Counted from the first letter of the stretch, positions 34,566-45,346 are shown. The stretch: 64,000 nt of DNA from Phaseolus vulgaris (GCF_000499845.2 NC_023756.2:33688763-33752762), one strand, 5' to 3'. Numbers and translations are program-made. The notes: generated by a model not told the origin, from the sequence alone.

Positions 34566-34583
34566 CAAGCTCTTGATGCCAAT
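34566..34583 (-). promoter_or_regulatory. Primer-binding site of the copia element
   Basis: Minus strand ATTGGCATCAAGAGCTTG directly after the 5' LTR resembles the initiator tRNA-Met site (TGGTATCAGAGC) with one inserted base. Confidence 0.65.
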
Positions 34584-35618
34584 TGTTAGAATGTATGGCT
34601 TTAAACTAGAGGGGGGTGAATGGTTTAAAGAGGGATTTCGAAAACTTTTAAGCCTTGAATGAAATTACTTCGAGAATATCTTGATTAAGAAATCAGTTTT
34701 TCAAAACACAAAGCTAAAAGAACAGCTCCAGAAAAACAATTGGTTGTTTCGCATAAACAATCGGTTGTTTATACCAGTTTACAAATATAAAAACTGAATT
34801 TAAAGAGTTAAGGGATAGAGAAAATGCACACATAGATTTATATTGGTTCACTCTAAACCCAGAGCTACATCTAGTCTTCTAAAAAACAACTGAGGAATAC
34901 CACTAAGCAATCAAGGATTACACTTGTTACAGAAGCAAACACACAACACTTCTCAAAAAACACACAAAGTTCTTTCAACAGATACAAGGATTACACTTGT
35001 TACAGAAGCAAATTTGAAATCAATACAAGAGAAAATCCTAGCTCACACTCTTTGATCAATCTCAATCTCTAAGCAATCTCAACTTTTCAAAAACTCAAAA
35101 TCAGTGAAAAACTCAAATCTATTTTTCTATATTTATCAAAGTTTGTTGTTTGTTATCAAATCTTAACAAACTATTAATTGCCTTTAAAGATTGGTCAAAA
35201 CATTAAAAACTGGAGTGTAAACAGTTAGAAAATCATTTAATGCTCAATCAAAGCACAAACCATTTTTCTGTTATGGTACCAGAATAAACAATCGGTTGTT
35301 TCCACGAATCAATCGGTTGTTTTGGTTTTGATAGCTCATCCATTTGAAAAAACAGTTTTCAACCTTTCTAAAAACACCTAAGTATAAAACAATCGGTTGT
35401 TTCGACAAAACAATCGGTTGTTTTTCACTTAATTTGAAAAACACTTTTCTTTTAAAAAGATTGAGAATGCCTATGCTTTGGATTCAATAAAGAGTGGGTT
35501 ACAATATTCAATCTACCCCAGATCCTAACTAAGACAACTCAACAACAACAAGCACAACCTTCAACATCCTTCAAAGGGTTTTGGATTCTTCAAAGCTTGA
35601 ACACCACTTGGTTCAACA
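34584..35618 (-). repeat. 5' LTR of the copia element
   Basis: 1035 bp, partner of 27740-28855. Shorter because of an internal deletion near 34910. Confidence 0.92.
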
Positions 35619-36015
35619 ATTTTGTTGGTGCCTAAGAAAGATGGCAAGTGGAGAATGTATTGTGATTGTAGAGCCATCAACAATATCTATATCAAATACA
35701 TGCATCCAATTCCTAGACTTGATGATATGCTTGATGAATTAAATGGGTACACTATATTTTTCAAGATTGATCTCAAAAGCGGATATCACCAAGTAAAACT
35801 TAAAAAGGGTGATGAGTGGAAAAATGCTTTTAAGACCAAGTTTGGACTATATGAGTGGTTAGTGATATCTTTTGGAATAACTATTGCACCTAACACCTTC
35901 ATGAGGCTTATGAATCATGTCCTTAGGAATTGCATAGGTAAATATGTAGTAGTTTATTTTGACTATATGCTAAGATATCACCAACAAGTGAAGGTCGAGT
36001 TATATGTAGGCATCT
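35619..36015 (+). pseudogene. Gypsy reverse transcriptase fragment, right of the copia insertion
   Basis: Reads [75 protein letters not shown] and VVVYFDYML. These are gypsy reverse transcriptase motifs. The catalytic YFDD has become YFDY, and the domain breaks off right after it, so no polymerase activity is expected. With 27685-27739 it forms one continuous region once the copia is removed. Confidence 0.88.
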
Positions 36016-36350
36016 AGATAGATAAAATTTTATGTGATGTAGTGCCTATGGAAACTTGTCATGTCTTATTGAGACGACCATGGCAATTTGCTAAAAACTC
36101 TATGCATAATGGTCGTACCAACGAGATTACCTTCACACATGAAAAAAATAAAAATATTATTTTTATCTTTTAACACCTAAAAACTGAAAACTCACAGCTC
36201 TTCTAGAACAAAAGGTAGTGTCTAAAGAGTCTAGTAATTAAAATCTAGAACAAGGGAAGAAAAAATTAAAAGAAAATTATGTACTCCTCTCTAAAGAAAT
36301 CTTGTGAAAAGTTGCCAAAAACAATAGAAAAACAAGAGGAATGACAACTT
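36013..36350 (+). pseudogene. Gypsy protease-RT linker placed after the RT fragment
   Basis: Translation reads ILCDVVPMETCHVLLRRPWQ followed by HNGRTNEITFTHE, the segment that normally lies between aspartic protease and reverse transcriptase (CDVVPMEA.H.LLGRPWQ). Here it lies downstream of the RT fragment, so the order is reversed. Several stops follow. The next 160 bases lead into the polypurine tract. Confidence 0.7.
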
Positions 36351-36524
36351 AATTAGACTGATTTTTATACAACTACTGAAACTAACTCACTTGATTTGTT
36401 TGATGACTCCAACAGATTGACATTTGATCCTGGAGGACGAACATAGTTTTCAAAGCAGAAATAAAGTTGTTGTTCGAGATCAACCCTATAGATTTGAGGA
36501 CATATCCTCTCAAGAAGGAGGAGA

Positions 36525-37482
36525 TGATGGCAGAGGCCCCAACCATACACAACCACATAATAAGGAGGATGAAGACCTAGAGGTTGTTTATGGATTTATT
36601 TACACATTTGGGTCTAATTGGGCTTTTGTTTATTTTTCTAGGCCCAATCAAAAGAAAAACTCTAGGGTGAAGGAATGTACAAACATATCCAAGAAGACCT
36701 CCAATTCATCAACACATAAACTAGAGCTTTGGTCAGAAGAACACAAGAAACTGAATTTCTGCTGACTAGTCAACATTATTTTTTGGGCCTAGCTTTAGCT
36801 TAAATAAATTGTATAAAGTTGTTTAGGATTTAATGGGCCATGTATTGGGCCTAGTAGCATAAAATAGTTGGACCAAATATTTGGACCAAGTAGCATAGGT
36901 TTTTGGGCTTGAATTTGAGCCAATAGTAAAATAGGTCTAGTTAGGGTAACAATTGGGCTTCTTTGAGCCCAATGTAACCCTAAAACATCTAAGGTATTTT
37001 GGAGGACGAAATTTACCTTGGCATGGAGCACATGGACGTCCACATGGCAGCCTAGGAGTGGAGAGGATTTAGCATGGAAGGTGTGAGCTAAACATGGAAA
37101 GCATGAGTCCACATGCCACCTTCTCATTGGAGAGTTTTATTTTGAATTTTCAAGTTTTTGCTCCAAAATGTTCAACCCTCTCTCCTATAAATTGAGGTGC
37201 TTGGCTCATGAATTTTAAAGCTTAATGAATGAGTGAATTGCTACCAAGATTGCTAGCCATCTCACTCTCTAGTCTTGCCTTTCTAGGATAAACACTTTAA
37301 TCTTTTTCTTCACCTCGCTTAAGTGATATGGCTCAACCAATCACTCTCCCTACCTATCATGCACCTTCAAAGAAACCATAGCTCTATATGAGCCATCCTT
37401 GTTCATCTTCTCCATTGAAGTTGCCGCCAATCCTCTCCAAAATTCAAGAAAAGAATTCGGTCATGAAGGCACCATTCCATCA
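36525..37482 (+). repeat. 3' LTR of the gypsy element
   Basis: 958 bp, preceded by the purine tract at 36511-36524, TGATGGCA...CCATTCCATCA, followed by the GAAAG duplication. Confidence 0.93.
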
Positions 37483-37639
37483 GAAAGGCTTGACGATAAT
37501 TCCTTAAAAGCCATTCTTTTGGATAAAAATGCATCTAATCAAGCTCACAAACACATGAAACATCTTCTTGGTTTTAATAGAGGACATATGGTGTAAGGGT
37601 GTTGCTCCCTTCTCCTGCCTGATGTTGAGAAGGGCTATG

Positions 37640-38853
37640 TCGACTAATTGCGTACTGAGTGTTAAACTTTGCTAAGAGAGTTTTAAACTGTTAACCGAGT
37701 TAGGTGGAAGTTAGGTAAACCAACTGAGTGCCCCCTCTTGGAGAGAAGTAGGGAAGACTTTGCACCATACTACCTTATTTGTGGTGTAGAGATTCATCTG
37801 TGTTTTGTAAACATTCATGTGCTCGTCCAGATCTGTATAACCATCGTAGAGTTTGATACTGAGTCCCTTCCACTTGGAGGGGAGTTGTGCCTCCATGATC
37901 TCGTCAATAAAAGGATGGCCTCCTAGATCATCAGCATCGTCAGCCTATGAGTCTATTTGGTTTGTTGGGGCGTTTGCTAAGTATTCGTTCGAGTTGTTGT
38001 TGATTTCTCTTGGTTGTGAGTGTGATTGCCCGACCGAGACTGCTCTCCCCGATTGGATTCTTCGAGTTTTCGCTTCAACCCCTTGTCCTGCTCCTTGAGA
38101 AGGGGTACCTCTTCTTCATTCCTCTATTGATCTTCTACGCCTTTCTGGTGCATCTCCTCAATTTGTTGATGAAGTGTGTGAAACATAACAATATGTTCCT
38201 TGGTGATTTGATCGTTGTTGACCGTATTCCTTGTTGACACCATTTTTGCTAGTTTGATTTTGAATTCTATCTTGGCCCCACGGTAGGTGCCAATTGTACT
38301 TGTGTAGACAAAGTGGGTCTAGATAGTACTTGGAAGTTGTTGTACAATTGTTGATGTGTCGATTGCCTCCTAGCTCCTTCATTTAAGTCTCCTCCTTTAA
38401 TTGTTGGTGCTTGGTAGGGGTTGACCTGAAAAAGGTACTTCGACGATCAAGTAAGTACTCTATGTAAATAGTGTATGGCGAAAACTGATTAAAGTGTACC
38501 TTACACCTCTGTAAAGGGTTTATTTACAGTGTTTTGTCATGGGTCATTGTTGTGATGGGTCGAATAAATATTATTTTTTATCTGATCTGCAACATGATCC
38601 CTAATTTATAGGAAGATACATAGGTATATTTATATATATTTGATATTTGGAGAATATCTTCAATATCTTTTAGTTAATCAGTGTGTTTGACTGATTTTTC
38701 GGAGATGTCACCCGTATTAAGCGGGACATGATTATGACTCAAAGAACTTTCATAATTTTCATTGTTGTATTTATTAAGTGCCTTAAATGTGTTTAGACAC
38801 GATCGGTTACTGAAACCGAGCGACTGACTCGTCCAGTACCGATCGGTACAACA
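37640..38853 (-). mobile_element. 5' fragment of another Ty3/gypsy element: LTR, priming site, gag
   Basis: A minus-strand LTR at 38853-38295 begins TGTTGTACCGATCGG and ends ACACAAGTACA. It is followed by ATTGGCACCTACCGTGGGGC, the conserved primer-binding region of this gypsy group (ATTTGGCGCCCACCGTGGGG). Farther on, 37896-37711 encodes KWKGLSIKLYDGYTDLDEHM...VFPTSLQEGALSWFT, the core of the retrotransposon gag domain (PF03732). The element is cut near 37640 and lacks pol and a 3' LTR. Confidence 0.72.
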
Positions 38854-39059
38854 TTTATTTATTATGTATTATGGAAATTTTCAAATTACAAATATTATCA
38901 AAATGGAAAGAGAAGTTGTTAATCATGATGGATATAATTCAACTTGCCAACTTTGTGATTGATGGTTTGACGTTATATTCTCTTTGGAAATTCCTACCTG
39001 GATTTATAAGACTTTCCTTTTTGTAGGAGCATCTTGATAACGCTCTATTTTTTATAAGC
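38854..39059. other. Unassigned AT-rich spacer
   Basis: No gene or repeat recognised; may be LINE sequence too decayed to read. Confidence 0.3.
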
Positions 39060-39450
39060 AAGATGAGGGTATTTGGACAAGTGTTAAAGGTGAGATTCTG
39101 AATCACAAAAACTGTTAAAAACTTCATTACAAAGTATCAAAACCAACAGCATGCTCAAGTTGCTTGGACCAACTATATTTGGAAACAATGCATTCCTTCT
39201 TCTAGATCATTCATTGCTAAAAAATGCCTAATAGATTATATCTCTTTATTTGCAACCTCTATCGTGCACATATTGAGTCCATACAGTACTTGTTTTTTAA
39301 TGGTAAAATTGTGGAACAATTTTGGTTTTGGATACAAGATTTGTTTAAATGCAATATTAACCTCTCCTCCTTTAATAAGATCTTAATCGTATTATATATT
39401 CTGACAGCTCACAAATTCAAGTTTTATTTTATTTTAGCTTAAAAAAATTA
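39060..39450 (+). pseudogene. LINE C-terminal zinc-binding (zf-RVT-like) fragment
   Basis: Shifting frames read WTNYIWKQCIPSSRSFIAKK, then HIESIQYLFFNGKIVEQFWF and WIQDLFKCNINLSSFNK. The pattern W...W...IP...F, then HLFF.C.....LW, is the zf-RVT region at the end of plant LINE polyproteins. With 24485-24850 and 37483-37640 it may be the rest of one LINE opened by later insertions. Confidence 0.5.
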
Positions 39451-40605
39451 ACGTTTCTTTGGAATATTTTACAACATAAAGATTACAACTAAAATTTCCT
39501 TTTTTTATTGAATAACAAAGAATAGGAGAAAAGTTGTAAAAGTATTTTGACCCTCCAATTTTTCTTCTCTAGCTCTGCCATTGACTGTAATCCTAACCAA
39601 CGTCCAAGCCTCATTTTCAGCTTCAGTTAAGCAATTTAAGAGACAAACAGAGTTCTTAACTGTTCTTAGTTTTCACCTACTTTGTGAGGGTGAAATATGT
39701 GATTGAATAAATTGTAAATTGTTCTTTTATACTTAAAAATATAGTTCTTGAACTGCCACAATCGGTATTAATTTGTTCTTCTCATGGTAGCAGAGCATTA
39801 TTAGATAACCTCACAGTGGATAAATTACAGACTCAGCCTAATGCCAAATTATAGAATTATGCAGTTCTTCTGTGAGATATTTCTGTAGTTGTCTTGAGAA
39901 TGAAGTGGTAGTTCAAACTAATTAGGCTCTTGCCTGAGATAATTTAATTTAATATAAGGCTGTGTGCATATGTGAATGTTACTTTTTGGGATTTATAGAG
40001 TGTATGCATGTGAAAATTGTAATTAAGATCAAACTCAGTGCAAACTGAAGTAGTAGTAGGATAAGCCATCACAATTTATTTGGACATCTAAGATGTGACA
40101 GTCTATTAGCAGCTTTCACTAATCAAAATGGAATGCAAAAATATAAAAAGGTCTTGACATAAAGAGAAAATAAACTAAAATTACAAATAGATTATACTAT
40201 AAGAGAAATCAAATCAGTATGCTTCCAGAAACAGTGATTTTGTTTTGCATTGTAAACTCAATACTGCATATCTTACATCCAACAAGTCATGAAGCTTTCA
40301 TTCAGATAGAAATTTTGAAGCTCATCCTCCAAAACTGCAAATATTGTGCGATAATTTAGATTACATATTCTAGAGACTGAATTCTTGTAATGAAATGAAT
40401 AAAACTGAAAATCTATGTAACCATTAGACTTAAAAAAAGTGCATAACTGTAAATAATCGGTTCATGCCAAGATGTTCATTTTTGTTTTGAAAAAAGTCAT
40501 TCTGCCTTTCCATATCAAAAGAAGATACTGATTTATTCAACTAATAAATCAGAGAAATAAACATTGCAAAGTTATAACAAAGAAGTTATTGGAATAACAT
40601 ACCTG
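39451..40605 (-). other. 3' flank of RLP gene C, possible 3' UTR exon
   Basis: No other gene seen. 40230-40350 resembles the gene B 3' flank. The minus strand reads a donor-like AGGTATGT seven bases after the stop codon of gene C. Confidence 0.45.
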
Positions 40606-43600
40606 TTATCCTTTGAGCCACCTATTGCACTTGGCTACATTCAATTCAACCACTACAAGTATATGTTCTGTCAGCATGTTTAAGACTCTCATATAAGCAA
40701 TTCTCCATGGTTGCCAAAGAAGTATTGTCCCTAATAAGCCCCAAAAGCCTGTGAAGAATCCTAGCCCCAAGCTCATGTATAATGCTCCATAGAAAACTGA
40801 ATTTTCATCTTCATTATCAACTTCTGTTCCTAGAGGCATTCCTGTTGCATTGTCTCCAGGGCAACTTTTGTTTAGTTGCTCACCACAAAGACCAAGATTT
40901 CCTTCAAAGCTAGAGGCATCAAAGGTTTGCAACTGTCTTCCCCAAGGGATTGTTCCATTCAGATCATTGTTCGATAAATTCAACACAGCAAGACGATCAA
41001 TTTTGGCGAGAGAAGAAGGAATTCTTCCGAAGAGATGATTTCTTGATAAGTCAAGAAATTCTAGTGAATTTAAATTCCCAATATCAGAAGGAATTTCTCC
41101 ATCTAGGTTATTTCTTGATATATTCAAAGAAACCAATCCAAGTAACTTTGTAACCTCTTTTGGTATTTCACCTGTAAAATCATTACTCGGGAGATCAATG
41201 CTCTTTAAAAGATACTCGGGATTCAGAAACACGTATTCCTGACCTTTCCACGTCAATAACACATTAGAATCATAAGAACCTCGTATGATTTCATCTTGTT
41301 TTACAACTGTTTTATCCATCATTGCAGTAAAATTACTCAAGCATGTTGGAATTCCTTTTGACAAGTTATTCCTTGAAAGATCCAAGACAAGAATTTGACT
41401 CAACTGACAGAGATGTACAGGAACACTTCCAAAGAAGAGATTTGACCGCAAGCTCAAGATTTTCAATTGTTGTAAACTATCTCCAATCCATGAAGGTATT
41501 AGACCAGGAATCAAATTTTCGCTCAAGTCTAATGTCTCTAACTGAGGGTGGTTTTTCAATGTGAGTGGTAGCTCTGCTGTTAAACTGTTGTTTCTCAAGA
41601 GTAAAAATCCCAAATGAACAAGAGCACCCATGGACTTTGGAATCTTCCCAGACAAATTATTATTGCTTAGATCAAGAAATGCCAGTGAACTTAGATGTTC
41701 CCAACAGTCGGGCAATTGTCCTGTTATTTGATTATTTGATAAATCCAGTATGCTGATTTTTGCGGTTGCTCCTTTTCCACAAACAAATATATCCAAATCT
41801 GAAATCATGTTATGGGAAAGATCCAAGGTTCCAACTTGTGACAAAAATGTAGGAACTCCCCCATCAAGTTGATTTGAATTTAGAATCACTGTATGTGTAT
41901 CTGCCTTGGTAAGCTTGATTGGTAAATTTGGGATTGTACCTTTGATACTGTTGTGAGACATGTTCAAATCACTTACATATTGTAACTTGTTCCAAAACCA
42001 ATCTGGTACATAGTCATTAATCTCAGCATCAGAAATATCTAGAAAGCTTAAGCGACTTTGAGTCTGGAGCCAACTTGGAAAACTAGGACCCAACTTGCAA
42101 GAAGCTAGTCCCAAATAAAATAATTGGAAAGGTGGAATCCAAGTTGTATCCAACTTTAGCGACAATGAGTTGTGTGTTAAGTCTAAATCGATCAATTTAG
42201 ACAAATTTTTGAAATGCAATTCATAGATATCACCCTCCAAGTTATTCTCCTGCAGGTGAAGAGTCTCCAACTCATACAGCAGCCCAATACTTTTTGGTAT
42301 TTCTCCCGTGAACCTATTATTAGAAAGATCTAATATCCTTATAGATGACAACATTGAAGAGTTTTTAATGAGGCTAGAAATTTTCCCACTCAAGTTGTGA
42401 CTGCTAAGGAGTAATTCCTGTAGTGTGCGTATATTTCCAAGAGAAGCTGGGATCTGACCATGCAGTTTGTTGGATGAAAGGGAAAGAACTTCAAGAGAGT
42501 TCATTACGATACCGAATCCATCTGGGATGGGACCTTCTAACAAGTTACCTCCAAGGGAAAGTGTATGAAGATTGGTGGTGAAGTTGGAAATCAAATGAAA
42601 TACAGTTGATGATTTCAATAGATTAAAGGAGAGATCAAGGGTGACAAGAGAAGTTGAAGACTTTCCTATGAAAGCAGATGGAACAAGAAAATTTGTATCA
42701 GTAAGACTGCACTCTTCTAGATAAAGTTCTCGTAGTGTGGAGCTGAAATTGAAATTTCCTAGAATCGTTGATGATGTCAGGTTATTGAGAGCGAGATCAA
42801 GAACAACAAGAGAAGGAAAGTATGGATAATGAGGAGACGACAAAACAATGTTATTCCCACGAAAATGAAGTTCTTGGAGGTTATGGCTATGGTTGACCAA
42901 CAATTGAAATGTTGATGATGTAAACACATTATCAGAGAGATCAAGGATGGAAAGAGAAGTGGAAAGGTTGGAATGAGAAGGAAACAAAGATGAAACATCC
43001 TTATCTGAAAGACTACAACGGACTAGACTCAACTCTCTCAAGTTTGGAATAAGCTCACTAATTATTTGTAGCCAGTGATGAGAGTAAGCAAGATTAGTCA
43101 ATGAATCGAGACCAAGAGTTGTTAAAAAAGAGAGAGAAGATAACCATTTTGCACCATTAATTGTTAGATCAAAATTGCCACCAAGTCTGAGAGTATGCAA
43201 GAGAGGAAGATTTCCAACCTTGAAAGTGATTGCTCCAGACAGTAATGTCCCAAGATTAAGATACTTCAAATGCGAGAGATTTCCGAGATGATAAGGGATT
43301 TCTCCTTGGAGATAATAATTGACACTTAGATCTAGATATCGTAAACTTGTAAGTTTCCCTAGTGGAGAAGGGATTGCTCCACTGAGAGAATTTCCTTTAA
43401 GATCAAGATACTCCAACTTTGACAGATTTCCCAGTTGATAAGGAATTTCTCCATAAAAATTCACATTTGATAGATTGAGATATCTTAAATTTTTGAAAGA
43501 GCCCATGTGCTGAGGGAGCTGGGTTCTACCAGAATCATCATTATTGCTTAGATCCAAATATTCCATGTTTTTTAAGTCAATCAATGAAGTAAGATTGATT

Positions 43601-43896
43601 GAACCTGTCAAAAAATGCACTTTGGAACCACGAAGATCAAGAATTCGTACTTCACCTGTTTCATTGTTGCATTGAATGCCTCTCCATTTGCAGCAATCTA
43701 TGTTGCTGTCATCATCCCTCCATGTTGACAGCATGCCAGAATGATCTATGAGGCCTTGTTTGAAGTTGAGGAGTGACTCTCTCTCCCTCGCTATGCACTT
43801 CACTTGTGATGACGAGATGAATGCATGAATGGGCACTTGGGTATGTAAAAAGAGCACTAGTATTGCAGACAATACTTTGAGAAAATAACAAGCCAT
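40606..43896 (-). CDS. RLP gene C: intact LRR receptor-like protein
   Basis: 1096-residue plasma-membrane receptor of the Cf/EIX2 class, which detects extracellular signals and signals with SOBIR1/BAK1-type kinases in known members. ATG at 43896 starts MACYFLKVLSAILVLFLH (signal peptide). The N-cap (CIARERESLLNFKQG, CCKWRGIQC) is near residues 33-80. About 30 LRRs follow, an island at about 855-895 (MMDKTVVKQDEIIRGSYD), four more LRRs, a C-cap (FEGNLGLCGEQLN), an acidic spacer (EVDNEDEN), a membrane helix at about 1037-1061 with GxxxG (GFFTG) and a 35-residue tail. The tail has YMRV, a YxxPhi endocytosis signature as in EIX2. Single-exon coding region. The ligand cannot be told from sequence. 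Confidence 0.97.
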   Translation of the reverse strand: MACYFLKVLSAILVLFLHTQVPIHAFISSSQVKCIARERESLLNFKQGLIDHSGMLSTWRDDDSNIDCCKWRGIQCNNETGEVRILDLRGSKVHFLTGSINLTSLIDLKNMEYLDLSNNDDSGRTQLPQHMGSFKNLRYLNLSNVNFYGEIPYQLGNLSKLEYLDLKGNSLSGAIPSPLGKLTSLRYLDLSVNYYLQGEIPYHLGNLSHLKYLNLGTLLSGAITFKVGNLPLLHTLRLGGNFDLTINGAKWLSSLSFLTTLGLDSLTNLAYSHHWLQIISELIPNLRELSLVRCSLSDKDVSSLFPSHSNLSTSLSILDLSDNVFTSSTFQLLVNHSHNLQELHFRGNNIVLSSPHYPYFPSLVVLDLALNNLTSSTILGNFNFSSTLRELYLEECSLTDTNFLVPSAFIGKSSTSLVTLDLSFNLLKSSTVFHLISNFTTNLHTLSLGGNLLEGPIPDGFGIVMNSLEVLSLSSNKLHGQIPASLGNIRTLQELLLSSHNLSGKISSLIKNSSMLSSIRILDLSNNRFTGEIPKSIGLLYELETLHLQENNLEGDIYELHFKNLSKLIDLDLTHNSLSLKLDTTWIPPFQLFYLGLASCKLGPSFPSWLQTQSRLSFLDISDAEINDYVPDWFWNKLQYVSDLNMSHNSIKGTIPNLPIKLTKADTHTVILNSNQLDGGVPTFLSQVGTLDLSHNMISDLDIFVCGKGATAKISILDLSNNQITGQLPDCWEHLSSLAFLDLSNNNLSGKIPKSMGALVHLGFLLLRNNSLTAELPLTLKNHPQLETLDLSENLIPGLIPSWIGDSLQQLKILSLRSNLFFGSVPVHLCQLSQILVLDLSRNNLSKGIPTCLSNFTAMMDKTVVKQDEIIRGSYDSNVLLTWKGQEYVFLNPEYLLKSIDLPSNDFTGEIPKEVTKLLGLVSLNISRNNLDGEIPSDIGNLNSLEFLDLSRNHLFGRIPSSLAKIDRLAVLNLSNNDLNGTIPWGRQLQTFDASSFEGNLGLCGEQLNKSCPGDNATGMPLGTEVDNEDENSVFYGALYMSLGLGFFTGFWGLLGTILLWQPWRIAYMRVLNMLTEHILVVVELNVAKCNRWLKG

Positions 43897-44080
43897 TACA
43901 ATTTTCCAGATATGCTATGAACTTTGATAAAAGTGAAAGAACAAAAGCACTACAAATTATGATTTGCACAACCCAGCAACGGGGTTTAACAGTTTGTATA
44001 TAATTGTGAGACTTCATTTATAAGCCCTCCGTCTTTGTTGACTACTGCAAGTCAAACAAGGAAGAAAGTTTCAAAGGTAA
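43897..44080 (-). promoter_or_regulatory. Promoter of RLP gene C
   Basis: Minus-strand TTATAAAT at about 44023-44016, 120 bases before the ATG. The conserved block is at 44031-44076 (GTCTTTGTTGACTACTGCAA, then AAACAAGGAAGAAAGTTTC) with W-box core TTGACT at 44038-44043. Confidence 0.6.
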
Positions 44081-44690
44081 AATTAATTAAATGGAAACAA
44101 AATCAAAGGAAACTAACTCCTAACTCAAGCCACCAAATGAAATAATGAGAATAAAGATGAATATGATATATACAATATTATTTTTGTTTTCAACTACAAA
44201 TGAAGCAATGAGAAAGTTCATGTGCATAAAACATTTTTTAAGTACGTTTATAGAAGCAACATATATATATAAACTGAATTATTTAATATTCATGAACACT
44301 CATTTCAGTAAACCATTTAAAATATTTTTAAATTATCATTTTAATGCATTGAAAAGTAAAGCACAAACAACTAAAATCCTTTAAATCAGGATCATTTGAG
44401 ACGAGAACTAACGAGAGTGCATGCTAGAACTAAGAATACCTAACTAATTAAAAGTATAAAATATTTAACGGCGGATATTTAACTACCTTTTAATACCTTG
44501 TACACAAATTCTTATTATTTTGCCATTTTGGTAAGTATCCTTTCAAACTCAATTGACAACCTACAATAAAAGAAATTACCTTGTCAATTACGTTGGAGGT
44601 GAGTGATTGAGAGTTTATAGCTAGGGTTTTGTCCTCCTTTGATAGTGTAGTTTTTTGAAATAGTGGTTGTGTTTTGCTAGTTTTTCTCAT
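44080..44690. other. AT-rich intergenic DNA
   Basis: No gene or repeat recognised between the gene C promoter and the LINE ORF1 remnant. Confidence 0.4.
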
Positions 44691-45124
44691 GTGTTTCTCA
44701 CTATAGTGTCTTGTTTTGCAGTGTTGGACCTCTTATCAGCGTCTCGTTTGTCACTGTTCTTGTGCTGGTTGATCGATGGTCAATGTTGTGTTCCTAGTGA
44801 TTCGGTTTGTCGTATGTTTGAAGCGTTGTTTCCTTTTGGTGGGATGGGGATGAATTCTTCCAGTTTTCAAATTTCTTGGGAGTGCTCAAGGACCAAGGTT
44901 GTTCTTCACAAGCCAAGTCATCTTATGTGACTCAAGCACAAAAGAATACTTTTGCACAAGCTTTGAATAATGCTTGTGATATTTCTCTTTCACAGTTGTT
45001 TTCTCCTTGCATCAAGGGAGATTTGATATATGTTCAAATTGACGAAGATGTATATCTCGTAGGTAAAAATTGCCTTCGTGGAAGACCTAGTTTTGCTTTT
45101 TTGTAGATATTGAATTTGAGAAGT
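44691..45124 (+). pseudogene. LINE ORF1 remnant (DUF4283-like), left part
   Basis: 44935-45105 reads FAQALNNACDISLSQLFSPC and CIKGDLIYVQIDEDVYLVGK...LRGR, the usual approach to the DUF4283 domain of plant LINE ORF1 proteins. After a frame shift comes VDIEFEK, and across the solo LTR the frame continues LPPFCSSCKMIMHDIS, a zinc knuckle (CX2CX4H) whose last Cys position is a stop. Most of DUF4283 is deleted between these parts. Confidence 0.65.
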
Positions 45125-45346
45125 TGATGGCAGAACCCCCAGCCACACATAACCACATAATAAGAAGGATGAAGACCTAGAGGTTGTTTATTGATTTATT
45201 TACAAATATGGGACTAATTGGGCTTTTGTTTATTTTTTTTGGTCCAATCAAGAGGACAACTCTAGGGTGAAGGAATGTACAAACATATCCAAGAAGATCT
45301 CCAACTCATCAAACACATAAACTAGAGCTTTCGTCAGAAGAACACA

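Larger units (their letters stand above)
27740..35618 (-). mobile_element. Ty1/copia retrotransposon inserted in the gypsy reverse transcriptase
   Basis: LTRs at 27740-28855 and 34584-35618 begin TGTTAGAATG and end TTCAACA on the plus strand; coding is on the minus strand. Flanks are GTTTT (27735-27739) and ATTTT, a target duplication with one mismatch. Without the insert, the gypsy frame would read [13 protein letters not shown] across the join. All expected domains (gag, protease, integrase, RT, RNase H) occur in copia order. Every part except gag carries stops or shifts, and a solo LTR sits inside, so it cannot move by itself. Confidence 0.93.
24851..37482 (+). mobile_element. Ty3/gypsy retrotransposon with both LTRs, split by a copia insertion
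   Basis: LTRs at 24851-25793 and 36525-37482 begin TGATGGCA and end CCATTCCATCA. Both flanks are GAAAG, an exact 5-bp target duplication. A primer-binding site (TGGTATCATGAGCC) follows the left LTR and a purine tract (AAGAAGGAGGAGA) precedes the right one. Without the 7.9-kb copia the element is about 4.7 kb. It keeps a gag start, part of reverse transcriptase and a protease-RT linker but lacks most of gag, RNase H and integrase, so it is a deletion derivative. Confidence 0.93.

Noticed and set aside
36424..36765. 113-residue plus-strand frame crossing the LTR start
   Set aside because: It runs through the polypurine tract into the 3' LTR and has no domain.
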